Shown: positions 29,071-39,200, numbered from the stretch's first letter. The stretch: 64,000 nucleotides of DNA from Leucobacter chironomi DSM 19883 (GCF_000421845.1 NZ_ATXU01000010.1:1-64000), one strand, 5' to 3'. Numbers and translations: made by a program. Notes: generated from the letters alone by a model not told the origin.

Positions 29071-29131
29071 GGCTGATCTCCTCATGGCGACGGGCGCCGG
29101 TCGATGCGAACGCACCCCACACTAGCGTTTT

Positions 29132-29147
29132 TCGAAGACATGTTCTA
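29132..29147. promoter_or_regulatory. LexA (SOS) box-like site
   Basis: TCGAAGACATGTTCTA matches the actinobacterial/Gram-positive LexA consensus TCGAAC-N4-GTTCGA at 10 of 12 positions. It overlaps a minus-strand promoter (-35 TTAGAA, 18 bp, -10 TAGTGT) that would serve the nucleosidase. A plus-strand TAAACT also lies here and could serve the small gene at 29343. Confidence 0.45.
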
Positions 29148-29305
29148 AACTAGTGAGCTGAGCTTCCGAGAGGCACGCGTTTCCGCCCGAGGAATCGGAG
29201 AGATTCACGGCGTCGAGAGATCAACTCCGCGAGTCCCGCGAAGCTCAGCAGCACGGCCCGGCCGGTACGGCCGCCTTGGCATGCGTCGTGCGCATTTCAG
29301 AGAAC

Positions 29306-29328
29306 AGCCGCACCACGGTGGTGCGGCT
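29306..29328 (+). other. Hairpin just upstream of the 100-aa gene
   Basis: Odd palindrome AGCCGCACCACGGTGGTGCG + GCT, centred at 29317, immediately before the AAAGGA ribosome binding site. It may tune translation or be a binding site. Confidence 0.5.
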
Positions 29329-29342
29329 CGAAAGGACTCATC

Positions 29343-29645
29343 ATGGAAACCAGCAACATCATCGACCTGCAGCAGCGCCGTCGGCGCCCGCTGCGCACCC
29401 CCTACCACTCGCTCGGCGACGACCACGAGATGCGCGTCCCCGAGTGGGCGCAGCATCGCTCGGTGTACCGCACCGGCGGCCACACCCTGTACCTCGTCGA
29501 GACCGATCGTCTCGACGAGGCGCGCGGCGATCTGAGCCGGCTCGACCGCGCGGGGTGGGAGGTGCGGGTCTCCGAGGATCCCGGCGCTCCCGGATCCCGC
29601 GCCCGCATCGCCCTCACCCGCCGCGACCTCGCTCGCGCGGCGTAG
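29343..29645 (+). CDS. Small hypothetical protein, 100 aa
   Basis: A 100-residue protein starting [20 protein letters not shown] with AAAGGA six bases upstream. It is very basic at the N-terminus, with a beta-alpha-beta-like middle ([31 protein letters not shown]). No signal peptide, membrane segment or known motif. Upstream lie a 23-nt palindrome and, about 195 bp away, the LexA-like box, so it could be DNA-damage inducible. I do not recognise the family. Confidence 0.6.
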   Translation: METSNIIDLQQRRRRPLRTPYHSLGDDHEMRVPEWAQHRSVYRTGGHTLYLVETDRLDEARGDLSRLDRAGWEVRVSEDPGAPGSRARIALTRRDLARAA

Positions 29646-29788
29646 GCCGGCGTGCCGGCTCCGGTGACAGACTCGGCTTCGGTGCGGCCGGGACGACAGT
29701 TCTGAGCCCGCCGGAGCCGGATCCGCCTCCCCGAGACCTGTGCACCGCAAGCCGCCGTCACACTCGCGCCGCTCCCGGCGCCCGTCGC

Positions 29789-29794
29789 TACACT
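29789..29794 (+). promoter_or_regulatory. Putative leaderless -10 box of luxS
   Basis: TACACT followed by six bases and then ATG 29801. Confidence 0.5.
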
Positions 29795-29800
29795 GGCGGC

Positions 29801-30292
29801 ATGAGCGATGTCGAACTTGCCGAGGTTGAGAGCTTCTCCCTGGACCACACGAAGGTGCTGGCCCCGTACGTGCGCCTGATCGGCGTGGAGCACGGGCCGC
29901 AGGGCGACGCGATCTCCAACTACGACATCCGCCTCGTGCAGCCGAATCAGGGAGAGATCCCCACGGCCGGCCTGCACACGATCGAGCACACGATCGCCGC
30001 ACTGCTGCGCACGCGATTCGACGGGCTGATCGACATCTCCCCGTTCGGCTGCCGCACCGGCTTCCACCTGATCGCCTGGGGCGAGCCCACGCCGGAGCAG
30101 GTGGGCGCGGCGATCAAGAGCTCGCTCGAGGATCTGGTCGAGCGGGTCACCTGGGACGACGTGCCCGGCACCGAGGCCGTCAGCTGCGGCAACTACCGCG
30201 ACCACAGCCTGCACTCCGCGAAAGAGTGGGCGAAGCAGGTGCTGGATCAGGGCATCAGCCTCGACGCCTTCGACCGCTCGCGTCTCGCCTGA
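29801..30292 (+). CDS. luxS: S-ribosylhomocysteine lyase (AI-2 synthase)
   Basis: A 163-residue iron/zinc enzyme that cleaves S-ribosylhomocysteine to homocysteine and 4,5-dihydroxy-2,3-pentanedione, the AI-2 precursor. The metal-binding HTIEH (59-63), catalytic GCRTGF with C84 and the third ligand in SCGNYRDHS (C129) are intact, and the length is standard. ATG 29801 is six bases after TACACT with no ribosome binding site, so it is probably leaderless. A longer frame open upstream overlaps the small gene at 29343 and is not the true gene. Neighbours supply the pathway: nucleosidase on the left, phosphorylase and MTA/SAH deaminase on the right. No Lsr uptake genes are visible, so AI-2 could be a by-product. 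Confidence 0.97.
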   Translation: MSDVELAEVESFSLDHTKVLAPYVRLIGVEHGPQGDAISNYDIRLVQPNQGEIPTAGLHTIEHTIAALLRTRFDGLIDISPFGCRTGFHLIAWGEPTPEQVGAAIKSSLEDLVERVTWDDVPGTEAVSCGNYRDHSLHSAKEWAKQVLDQGISLDAFDRSRLA

Positions 30293-30300
30293 GCCCGACC

Positions 30301-31056
30301 CTACGCCACGAGCACGTCGAGGGCGGCGTCGAGCGCGCCGTCGACCGCGCGGGTGACGATCTCGCGGTAGGGGTCGTAGCCGTCCATCGATTCGTCCTGG
30401 GCGGCGAGCGGGTTGCCGTCGATCGCGAAGACCGCACCCGACTCGATGCCGTGCAGCGCGGCGATCACGAAGAGCGCGGCGGCCTCCATCTCGACGGCGA
30501 CGGCGCCGGCGCGCTGCCACATGCGCAGGTCGACGCCGGTGATCACGTCGCTCGGGTAGAACATGTCGCCGGTGACGACGACACCGCTGTGCACGTCGAG
30601 CCCGGTCCGAGCCGCGGCGGCCTTGAGCGCGATGGTCAGCTCGGGGGTCGCGAGCGCGGGGAACTCGGTGGGCACCAGTTGGTGGCTCACTCCGTCGGCG
30701 CGCACGGCGCCGGTGGCGACCACGATGGCGCCGTCGACCACGTCGGGCTGCATGCCGCCCGCGGTGCCCGAGCGGATGATGCGGGTCACTCCCCCGCGCG
30801 CCAGCTCTTCGAAGCAGACGGCCGCGCCGGCCGCGCCGACGCCGTGCGAGGCGACGGTGACGGGCACGCCGCGGTGGGTGCCCGCGTAGACGTGGTACTC
30901 GCGATTGTCGGCGAGCTGACGCGCGTCATCGAGGCGCTCGGCCACGCGCGCCGCACGGGCGGGATCGCCGACCACGAGCGCGCGGTCGGCGAGGTCGGAG
31001 ACCCGGGCGCGCAGCAGCGGGAGTTCGGCGTCGGCGGGAAGTCGGACGGGTGCCAT
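30301..31056 (-). CDS. Nucleoside phosphorylase (PNP/uridine phosphorylase family)
   Basis: A 251-residue phosphorylase of the hexameric DeoD/Udp type. Motifs: ALVVGDPARAARVAERLDDA, TVASHGVGAAGAAVCFEEL, RSGTAGGMQPDVVDGAIVVA (phosphate loop) and AVEMEAAALFVIAALHGI (ribose-binding MEA). ATG 31056 follows AAAGG. It splits a nucleoside with phosphate into base plus ribose-1-phosphate. Beside the MTA/SAH deaminase a role on inosine or S-inosyl compounds, or general purine salvage, is plausible; base specificity cannot be read from sequence. It is convergent with luxS with only 8 bp between stop codons. Confidence 0.85.
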   Translation of the reverse strand: MAPVRLPADAELPLLRARVSDLADRALVVGDPARAARVAERLDDARQLADNREYHVYAGTHRGVPVTVASHGVGAAGAAVCFEELARGGVTRIIRSGTAGGMQPDVVDGAIVVATGAVRADGVSHQLVPTEFPALATPELTIALKAAAARTGLDVHSGVVVTGDMFYPSDVITGVDLRMWQRAGAVAVEMEAAALFVIAALHGIESGAVFAIDGNPLAAQDESMDGYDPYREIVTRAVDGALDAALDVLVA

Positions 31057-31120
31057 GTCGGGGGCCTTTCGGTGGGGGTCAGGGGGTTCTGGGCGGGTTC
31101 GGGTGAAGGTCGACGTCGGC

Positions 31121-31196
31121 CGTCGATATGGGATCTGCCGAATATCTGGTCCACGGCCGAAGATCCACCATATATTCGGCAGATCCCATATCGACG
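31121..31196. repeat. Long palindrome between phosphorylase and deaminase genes
   Basis: Perfect 25-bp arms (31121-31145 and 31172-31196; arm starts CGTCGATATGGGATCTGCCG) around a 26-nt loop. It is AT-richer than its surroundings. It lies between two co-directional minus-strand genes, so it may end transcription of the upstream deaminase. Confidence 0.85.
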
Positions 31197-31210
31197 CAGC
31201 GGCCCCGGGC

Positions 31211-32611
31211 TCAGAGCGCCAGCAGCCGGGATCGTGCCTGAGCGGCCCGTTCCCGGATGGCCGGGGCATCGAGGGTGAGGTGCTCGCCGTCGGCGTAGAC
31301 GTGGCGGCCCCCGATGAACACGTGGCGCACGTCGGCTCCGGTCGCCGCGAAGCCGAGGTGCGAGACGAGCGCGCCCGGCTGAGCTGCGAGGTCGAGGGGC
31401 GTGGCGGCGGATCCCGACACGTCCAGCGCGATCACGTCGGCGAGGCGTCCGACTTCGAGCGCGCCGGACTCGGGGAAGCCGATCGCCTCGGCGCCGCCCC
31501 GGGTGGCGATGTCGAGTACGTCGGAGGCCCGCACGATCGCGGCGTCCTGGTGAGCACCCCGGTGCAAGATGGTGCCGGTCTTGATCTCCTCGAACAGGTC
31601 GAGCGTGTTGTTGCTCGCGACGGAGTCGGTGCCGAGCGAGATGCGCAGCCCCGCCCGCTGCCAGGCGGGCAGCGGCGCGATGCCGTTGCCGAGCTTGAGG
31701 TTGGACACCGGGTTGTGGCTCACGGCCGTGCCCGTACGGGCGAACAGCTCGATCTCGCCCTCGGTGAGGTGCACGCAGTGGGCCGCGAGCACCTCGGCCT
31801 CGAAGAGGCCGAGCGAGGCGAGGTGGTCGGCCGGCGTGGCGCCGTAGCGGTCGAGGATCTGCTCGACCTCGGCCGCCGACTCGGAGACGTGGGTGTGGAT
31901 CGGGATGCCGCGTTCGAGCGCACGGGCGGTGATGTCGCGCAGGAACTCGGGCGGGCAGGTGTACGGCGCGTGGGGGCCGTAGGCGATCCGGATCTGCGGA
32001 TCGCCGGCGTACCGCTCGGCGAGCGTCTCCGTCTGCGCCGTGGCCTCCGCGCCGTCCCACGGGGAGACCCCGGGGAAGCCGACAGCCTCGGGCGCGAAGG
32101 ACGCGAGCGCGACCATGGCCCGCATACCCGCGGATCGCACGAGTTCGACGAGGGTCTCGTCCCAGTGGTACATGTCGGCGAAGGCGACCGTGCCGGTCTC
32201 GATCATCTCGACCATCGCGAGCTGCAGGCCGACCTCGACGTCTTCGTGGGTGAGGTGCTGCTCCAGCGCCTGCACGGCGGCGAGCCAGGGCATGAAGCCC
32301 TCGTCGTCGGAGACGCCGCGCAGCAGTGTCATGGCCGAGTGCGTGTGGCCGTTCACGAGCCCCGGCATGAGCACGTGACCCGTGAGGTCGTGCGTCACAC
32401 GCCCCGAGTGGGCGGGCACGCCGGTCTCATGGACGGCCGGGCTGATGCCCTCGGCGCCGTGGGACTCGCCGAGGTCGAGGTTGGCGATGCTCTCGGGCCG
32501 CACCGTTCCCGCGTAGGTGATGCGCCCGTCGGCGTCGAATGCGAGCTCGGCGTCGACGATCACCCCGCTCGGGGTGAGCATCGCGTCGGCCCTCAGAATC
32601 GTCTCGCTCAT
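31211..32611 (-). CDS. mtaD: 5-methylthioadenosine/S-adenosylhomocysteine deaminase-type amidohydrolase
   Basis: A 466-residue amidohydrolase of the MtaD/TrzN/SsnA group. Zinc ligands: MPGLVNGHTHSAMTLLRG (HxH), IHTHVSESAAEVEQI, AHCVHLTEGEIEL and ISLGTDSVASNNTLDLFEE (catalytic Asp). GVSDDEGFMPWL matches the ATZ/TRZ family. RBS AGAGGAG precedes ATG 32611. It would deaminate SAH or MTA to the inosyl form, or guanine/8-oxoguanine-like bases in related enzymes. Position beside a phosphorylase and luxS favours the SAH/MTA role. Confidence 0.85.
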   Translation of the reverse strand: MSETILRADAMLTPSGVIVDAELAFDADGRITYAGTVRPESIANLDLGESHGAEGISPAVHETGVPAHSGRVTHDLTGHVLMPGLVNGHTHSAMTLLRGVSDDEGFMPWLAAVQALEQHLTHEDVEVGLQLAMVEMIETGTVAFADMYHWDETLVELVRSAGMRAMVALASFAPEAVGFPGVSPWDGAEATAQTETLAERYAGDPQIRIAYGPHAPYTCPPEFLRDITARALERGIPIHTHVSESAAEVEQILDRYGATPADHLASLGLFEAEVLAAHCVHLTEGEIELFARTGTAVSHNPVSNLKLGNGIAPLPAWQRAGLRISLGTDSVASNNTLDLFEEIKTGTILHRGAHQDAAIVRASDVLDIATRGGAEAIGFPESGALEVGRLADVIALDVSGSAATPLDLAAQPGALVSHLGFAATGADVRHVFIGGRHVYADGEHLTLDAPAIRERAAQARSRLLAL

Positions 32612-32688
32612 GGGCGGCTCCTCTCATCCACGCCAACTGTATCGTCAGCCACTGACACTCTCGTCAGGCATGCTCTCCGTTCCGCCGA

Positions 32689-32752
32689 TGCTGAGAGTTG
32701 GGGTCGCTTTTTGCCGCATGTCGTGACGCGACACGGCAAAAAGTGACCCCAA
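32689..32752. repeat. Palindrome related to 23080-23138
   Basis: Arms TTGGGGTCGCTTTTTGCCG and its near-complement (32736-32754 region reads CGGCAAAAAGTGACCCCAA) around an imperfect centre with CATGTCG/CGACAC. It shares the GGGGTCRCTTTTNGCCG core with the palindrome at 23080-23138, and lies between the SDR gene and the deaminase. Confidence 0.7.
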
Positions 32753-32832
32753 TTCCTGGGAGCGCGCGGAGAAAGACGGCCAAGACGAGACGGCGAAGCG
32801 AAAGCGAAAGCGCAGCGAAAGCGAAGCCGCAG

Positions 32833-33621
32833 CTACCAGCCCGGGGTGGCGAGCATGCCGCCGTCGACGGCGAGATCCTGCCCGGTGATGAAGGACGCGG
32901 CCGGTGATGCCAGCAGCACGCACGCGTCGCCGATGTCCTCGGCGGTCGCGAGGCGGCCGAGCGGGGCGTGCGAGACCCAGCTCTCGACGCCCTCGGGCCA
33001 GGCCTCGGCGAGGCCGGGGCGATCCACCAGCCCGGGAGAGACGGTGTTGACACGGATCCCGGCGGGCCCCAGTTCGAGCGCCGCCGCGCGGGCGTGCATC
33101 ACGAGCCCCGCCTTCGCCACGGCGTAGTGCGCGTGCGCCGGCGCGGGGCGGCTCGCCTCGATCGAGGCGATGTGGGTGATCCAGCCGTTCGACCCGGCGG
33201 CCCCCATCGCGGCGGCGGCCGCCTGGGAGAGCTCGAACACCGCGCCCAGGTTCGTGGCGAGCACCTCGTCCCACTCCTCGCGCGAGGTCTCGGCGAGCAG
33301 GGCGAGCGGCTGGATACCGGCGTTGTTGACGAGCCCGTCGAGGCCGCCGAGCGCTCGCACGGCTTCGTCGACCAGACGAGCCGCCGATCCGGGCTCGCCG
33401 AGATCCGCGCGCACCGCCACTGCGACGCAGCCGCGTTCCCGCAGCTCCTCGACAACCGCGAAGGCCGCCTCGACCGACGCCGCGGACGCCCCCCGGTAGT
33501 GCACGGCGAGGTGGGCGCCTGCGGCGGCGAAGCGCCGGGCGATCCCGCTGCCGACGCCGCCGGAGGCGCCCGTCACCAGCACCCGCTGCCCGCTCAGATC
33601 CGGCAGTCCCGTGTCGCGCAT
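32833..33621 (-). CDS. SDR-family NAD(P)-dependent oxidoreductase
   Basis: A 262-residue classical short-chain dehydrogenase. Cofactor motif TGASGGVGSG (N-terminal), NNAG mid-protein, and ASIEASRPAPAHAHYAVAK with the catalytic serine and YxxxK. The C-terminus SFITGQDLAVDGGMLATPGW is typical of FabG-like members. ATG 33621 lies 5 bp after the uppS stop, with GGGAGGG upstream, so it is translated with uppS. Substrate unknown. Confidence 0.88.
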   Translation of the reverse strand: MRDTGLPDLSGQRVLVTGASGGVGSGIARRFAAAGAHLAVHYRGASAASVEAAFAVVEELRERGCVAVAVRADLGEPGSAARLVDEAVRALGGLDGLVNNAGIQPLALLAETSREEWDEVLATNLGAVFELSQAAAAAMGAAGSNGWITHIASIEASRPAPAHAHYAVAKAGLVMHARAAALELGPAGIRVNTVSPGLVDRPGLAEAWPEGVESWVSHAPLGRLATAEDIGDACVLLASPAASFITGQDLAVDGGMLATPGW

Positions 33622-33626
33622 CGCGC

Positions 33627-34412
33627 TCACCCTCCCATCCGCCGCTGCCGCGAGGAGTAGTCGCGCAGCGCCCGCAGGAAGTCGACCTCGCGCAAGTCGG
33701 GGTAGAGCGCTTCGACGAAGTAGAACTCGGAGTGCGCCGACTGCCAGATCATGAAGTCGCTGAGCCGCTGCTCGCCCGAGGTGCGGATCACGAGATCGGG
33801 ATCGGCCTGGCCGCGCGTCCACAGGTGCTCGCCGATGTTCTCGGGGGTGAGGTGCTCGGCGAGGGTGTCGATGGTGCCGCCCGCGGCCTGGTGCTCCGCG
33901 ATGATGTCGCGCACCGCCGAGGTGATCTCGCTGCGTCCGCCGTAGCCGACCGCGAGGTTGATGTGCAGCCCCTCGTGGTCGGCGGTGCGCTGCTCAGCAT
34001 CGCGCAGCGCGTCGGCGAGTTCCGGGGAGAGCCCGTCGCAGGAGCCGACGTGCTTGACGCGCCAGCGCGGGTTCTCGGCGAGCTGTGCGGCGAGCGCCGC
34101 GATGATGCCGAAGAGGTCTTCGAGTTCCTGCCGGTCGCGCGCCCCGAGATTGTCGGCCGAGAGCAGGTAGAGCGTGGCCGTGTCCACCCCCGCCTCGTCG
34201 CACCACCCCAGGAACTCGGCCACCTTCTGCGCGCCCGCGCGGTGCCCGAAGGCGGCCCGCTCCTGCAGGCGCTGCTTGGCCCAGCGGCGGTTGCCGTCGA
34301 CGATCACCGCGATGTGCCGAGGCACGCGGCGCGGATCGATCTCCCGGCGCAGGCGCCGCTGGTAGAGCCGGTAGAGCAGTCCGGCGCGCGGCGTCGTGGG
34401 CGGGGCGTTCAC
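33627..34412 (-). CDS. uppS: Isoprenyl transferase (cis-prenyl diphosphate synthase)
   Basis: A 261-residue cis-prenyltransferase that extends allylic diphosphates with IPP to make the polyprenyl carrier for cell-wall synthesis. Motif I is HIAVIVDGNRRWA with the catalytic Asp at 39. Later motifs: LYLLSADNLGARDRQELEDL, INLAVGYGGRSEI, PDLVIRTSGEQRLSDFMIWQ and YPDLREVDFLRAL. I start it at GTG 34412, six bases after TACACT; the longer open frame lacks initiation signals. It is divergent from the hemolysin-III family gene, as I recall for the mycobacterial Rv1085c-Rv1086 pair. Confidence 0.95.
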   Translation of the reverse strand: MNAPPTTPRAGLLYRLYQRRLRREIDPRRVPRHIAVIVDGNRRWAKQRLQERAAFGHRAGAQKVAEFLGWCDEAGVDTATLYLLSADNLGARDRQELEDLFGIIAALAAQLAENPRWRVKHVGSCDGLSPELADALRDAEQRTADHEGLHINLAVGYGGRSEITSAVRDIIAEHQAAGGTIDTLAEHLTPENIGEHLWTRGQADPDLVIRTSGEQRLSDFMIWQSAHSEFYFVEALYPDLREVDFLRALRDYSSRQRRMGG

Positions 34413-34418
34413 CCTCAG

Positions 34419-34424
34419 AGTGTA
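34419..34424 (-). promoter_or_regulatory. Putative leaderless -10 box of uppS
   Basis: TACACT on the minus strand, six bases before GTG 34412. Confidence 0.5.
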
Positions 34425-34502
34425 TCGTCTGCTCCGCGCCCGTTCCCGAGGGCGGCACCTGGGGATCTCCACATATATGCCCCCTCAGAACTGTGCCGAC
34501 CA

Positions 34503-34508
34503 TACACT
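34503..34508 (+). promoter_or_regulatory. Putative leaderless -10 box of the hemolysin-III family gene
   Basis: TACACT, six bases before ATG 34515; mirror image of the uppS arrangement 79 bp away. Confidence 0.5.
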
Positions 34509-34514
34509 CGAATC

Positions 34515-35318
34515 ATGAGCACGAACGGCTCCCCCGATGATCTCCGCCCGCACGCCGAGCCCGCCGAGGGGCGGCCGTTCCCGGAGCCCGACCGCTTCTC
34601 GCTCCCGCTGCTCGCAGACGCGCTCGATCACGCCCACGACCAGCCCGGTGGCGAGCCGGTCGCGGCACCGGGCGCCGAGCCGAAGCCCCGCTGGCGGGGC
34701 TGGATCCACGCCGGCATGTTCCCCGTGGCGATCGCCGCGGGCATCGTGCTCATCTCGCTCGCGCACGGCCCGGTCGCGAAGTGGGCGTCGGTCGTCTACA
34801 CGCTGTCGAGCATGCTGCTCTTCGGGGTCTCGGCGCTGTACCACCGCTTCAACTGGAAGCCCAGCACGAAGCAGGTGTTCCGCCGCCTCGACCACGCCAA
34901 CATCTTCCTGCTGATCGCGGGCACCTACACCCCGATCGCGCTGCTCGCGCTGCCGCTCGACAAGGGCGTGCTGCTGTTGGTGCTCGTGTGGGCGGGCGCG
35001 CTGCTCGGCATCGGGTTCCGGGTGTTCTGGATCGGCGCGCCGCGCTGGCTCTACGTGCCCCTGTACGTGCTGCTCGGCTGGGCGGCCGTGATGTTCCTGG
35101 TCGACATCTATCACGCGAGCCCGGCCGCGATGGTGCTCGTGATCGTGGGCGGTCTGCTCTACACGCTCGGCTCGGTGGTCTACGGTCTCAAACGACCGAA
35201 CCCGGTGCCCGGCGTGTTCGGCTTCCACGAGATCTTCCACGCGCTGACGGTGCTCGCGTTCCTGTGCCACTGGACCGCCGCGCTGCTCGTGGCGCTCGAC
35301 CCCGTCTACCTGCGGTAG
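34515..35318 (+). CDS. Hemolysin III / PAQR family membrane protein (TrhA-like)
   Basis: A 267-residue protein with a ~65-residue hydrophilic N-terminus and seven predicted membrane helices. The family metal-site motifs are present: SALYHRF, RRLDHANIFLLIAGTYTPIA and GVFGFHEIFHALTVLAFLCH. Bacterial members have been linked to membrane-energy and lipid homeostasis; the name hemolysin is historical and should not be read as a toxin call. ATG 34515 appears leaderless. Divergent from uppS. Confidence 0.9.
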   Translation: MSTNGSPDDLRPHAEPAEGRPFPEPDRFSLPLLADALDHAHDQPGGEPVAAPGAEPKPRWRGWIHAGMFPVAIAAGIVLISLAHGPVAKWASVVYTLSSMLLFGVSALYHRFNWKPSTKQVFRRLDHANIFLLIAGTYTPIALLALPLDKGVLLLVLVWAGALLGIGFRVFWIGAPRWLYVPLYVLLGWAAVMFLVDIYHASPAAMVLVIVGGLLYTLGSVVYGLKRPNPVPGVFGFHEIFHALTVLAFLCHWTAALLVALDPVYLR

Positions 35319-35355
35319 CTCGGGGCGGATCAGAACCTCCTGCGCCGTTCACGAG

Positions 35356-35371
35356 TGTTTCATGTGAAACA
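35356..35371. other. parS-like ParB-binding site
   Basis: TGTTTCATGTGAAACA differs from the classic parS TGTTTCACGTGAAACA by one base in the centre (C to T). Both 7-bp arms TGTTTCA/TGAAACA are perfect. It lies in the 106-bp gap between the convergent hemolysin-III family gene and recQ. No par genes are in the window. Confidence 0.6.
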
Positions 35372-35424
35372 CCTCGCACGCGACGGCCGCCCCGAAGTGG
35401 GCTCGACCGCCGAGGCCGAGCCGA

Positions 35425-37527
<2,103 letters not shown>

Positions 37528-37533
37528 GCGGCT

Positions 37534-37794
37534 TCAGCCTCGCTGATCGGATTCGGGATCGCGATCCGGCTCCTCGCCGCTCTCCTCCGAGCCGAGCTCC
37601 CGCTCGATCTCCTCGCGCACCTGGTGCCGGTACGCGTTGCGGCGCAGACGACCCACGAGCAGGAAGCCGAGCACGATGATGCCCGCCGCCATGAGACCCG
37701 TGAACACGAAGCCCTCGAACCCCGGCGTCACCTTGTTGGGGTCGAACTCCGTGCTCTCCTCGGCGACTCGCGCCACCACACTCCACACGCTCAC
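37534..37794 (-). CDS. Small membrane protein (86 aa) downstream of mca
   Basis: An 86-residue protein with one strong membrane helix (FVFTGLMAAGIIVLGFLLVG) and a charged cytoplasmic tail rich in Glu/Arg. GTG 37794 overlaps the mca stop codon (GTGA) and has AGGAGG upstream, so it is coupled to mca. A similar small membrane protein follows mca in Mycobacterium tuberculosis (Rv1083, from memory). Function unknown. Confidence 0.75.
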   Translation of the reverse strand: MSVWSVVARVAEESTEFDPNKVTPGFEGFVFTGLMAAGIIVLGFLLVGRLRRNAYRHQVREEIERELGSEESGEEPDRDPESDQRG

Positions 37795-38657
37795 GCGCCC
37801 TCCTCGATTCCTTGAAACAGATCGGCCTCGAACTCGCTCGTCGCCACGCGCGACGCCGCGAGCCGGTAGTCCTCGAACGGCCACGCCTGGCGCTGCAGCT
37901 CGTTCGGCCAGAAGAAGAACGCGCTGTCGGGCGGCACCTGGCTCGCGTGCGCGCGCAGCGCCTCATCGCGCTGCTCGAAGAAGCGGCCCACCTCGATCTT
38001 CGCCGTGCCCCGGTAGGCGCGCCGCGACATCCACTCCCGCAGCTCCGCGAACTGCCCGATCAGCGGCGACTCCGGCTCGTGATCGACCAGCCACTGGTAC
38101 ACGGTGGTGACGCGCTCGGCGTTGAAGATCTCTTCGTAGTAGAGCTTCTTGATGCTCCACGGCGCGCCCGCATCGGGGTAGGCGCTCGCATCGCCCGAGC
38201 GCTCCCAGGCGATGCGGCTCACCTCGTGGCAGCGAATGTGATCCGGGTGCGGATAGCCGCCCTGCTCGTTGTAGGTGATCATGACGTGAGGGCGGAACTC
38301 GCGCACCAGCCGCACCAGCGCTTCCGCGGAGACCTCGGCAGGGATGTGCGCGAACGACCCCGCGGGCACCGGGTCGCCCTCGGCGGGCAGCCCCGAATCC
38401 TGATAGCCCAGCCAACGGTGCTCGAAGCCGATGATGCGCTGCGCGCCCGCCATCTCGTCTCGTCGCAGCCCGGCGAGGTCGCGCCGGCTCTTCGGATCGC
38501 GCGCCACCAGCTCATTGAGCACGTCGCCGCGCTCACCGCCGGTGCAGCTGACGATCAGCACCTCGACGCCCTGGTCGAGATAGTGCGCGTAGGTCGCCGC
38601 GCCCTTGCTCGACTCGTCGTCGGGGTGGGCGTGCACCGCGATCAGTCGAAGGGTCAT
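37791..38657 (-). CDS. mca: Mycothiol S-conjugate amidase
   Basis: A 288-residue LmbE-family zinc amidase that cleaves mycothiol S-conjugates of toxins into mercapturic acids and GlcN-Ins. The AHPDDESSKGAAT motif carries zinc ligands and the catalytic Asp; the third ligand lies in GGYPHPDHIRCHEVS. Length and the conserved DALRAHA(S/T)Q near the C-terminus match Mca rather than the deacetylase MshB. It places the organism among mycothiol-using Actinomycetota. RBS GAGAGGA precedes ATG 38657. Divergent from the DUF4307-greA pair. Confidence 0.93.
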   Translation of the reverse strand: MTLRLIAVHAHPDDESSKGAATYAHYLDQGVEVLIVSCTGGERGDVLNELVARDPKSRRDLAGLRRDEMAGAQRIIGFEHRWLGYQDSGLPAEGDPVPAGSFAHIPAEVSAEALVRLVREFRPHVMITYNEQGGYPHPDHIRCHEVSRIAWERSGDASAYPDAGAPWSIKKLYYEEIFNAERVTTVYQWLVDHEPESPLIGQFAELREWMSRRAYRGTAKIEVGRFFEQRDEALRAHASQVPPDSAFFFWPNELQRQAWPFEDYRLAASRVATSEFEADLFQGIEEGA

Positions 38658-38741
38658 GCGGTCCTCTCACGTGCTTCCCGGGCTCACCCCGGTACGCTGG
38701 CAACGACTACACAGTTTACCCAGTGCGCATCGGAGGTTCCC

Positions 38742-39200
38742 GTGTCGGAGGCTGCATCCGCGCACCCGTCGACCCCCGGCGCCGCGGCCGAACCGGCCGC
38801 GCAGCCCGCGCAGTCGCTCGAGGACCGCTACGGCACCGGCCGTCGTCGCAGCATCGACCGGCGCTTCGGCTGGATCGCGGCGGCGCTGCTGCTGCTCGCG
38901 GGCGTCGTCTATCTGCTCTTCAGTGGCTGGCAGAGCACGAACCGCGTCTCCTGGCAGGACATCGGTTTCACCCGCGCCAGCGACTTCGCCCTCGACGTCA
39001 AGTTCGAGGTGAGCGCGCCGCCGAGCACCCCGGTCGCCTGCGCGGTGGAAGCCCTCAACACCTCGAAGGCCACCGTCGGCTGGAAGGTCGTGGAGCTGCC
39101 GGTCACCGACGAGCACACCCACACCGTCACCACCCGCCTCATCACCACCAACCCCGCGACCGCCGCATCGGTGCGCGACTGCTGGGTGATCGAGCAATAA
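38742..39200 (+). CDS. DUF4307 family membrane protein
   Basis: A 152-residue protein: Ala/Pro-rich cytoplasmic N-terminus, DRYGTGRRRSIDRRFGWIAA before a single membrane helix (~46-64), then an extracytoplasmic domain containing two cysteines (VACAVEALN and VRDCWVIE) likely to form a disulfide. GTG 38742 has CGGAGG upstream. It sits between mca and greA, as does Rv1081c in M. tuberculosis (from memory). Function unknown. Confidence 0.85.
   Translation: MSEAASAHPSTPGAAAEPAAQPAQSLEDRYGTGRRRSIDRRFGWIAAALLLLAGVVYLLFSGWQSTNRVSWQDIGFTRASDFALDVKFEVSAPPSTPVACAVEALNTSKATVGWKVVELPVTDEHTHTVTTRLITTNPATAASVRDCWVIEQ

Noticed and set aside
29655..29720. SAH or SAM riboswitch upstream of luxS
   Set aside because: A 10-bp inverted repeat CCGGCTCCGG/CCGGAGCCGG is present, but no conserved riboswitch core can be read and luxS appears to be leaderless.
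29276..29800. 5' extension of the luxS frame (open from 29276)
   Set aside because: The extension overlaps the small gene in another frame, is Arg/Pro/Ala low complexity, and LuxS has its normal length from ATG 29801.
34515..35318. Hemolysin toxin call
   Set aside because: The PAQR/hemolysin III family name is historical; motifs indicate a conserved membrane homeostasis protein, not a secreted toxin.
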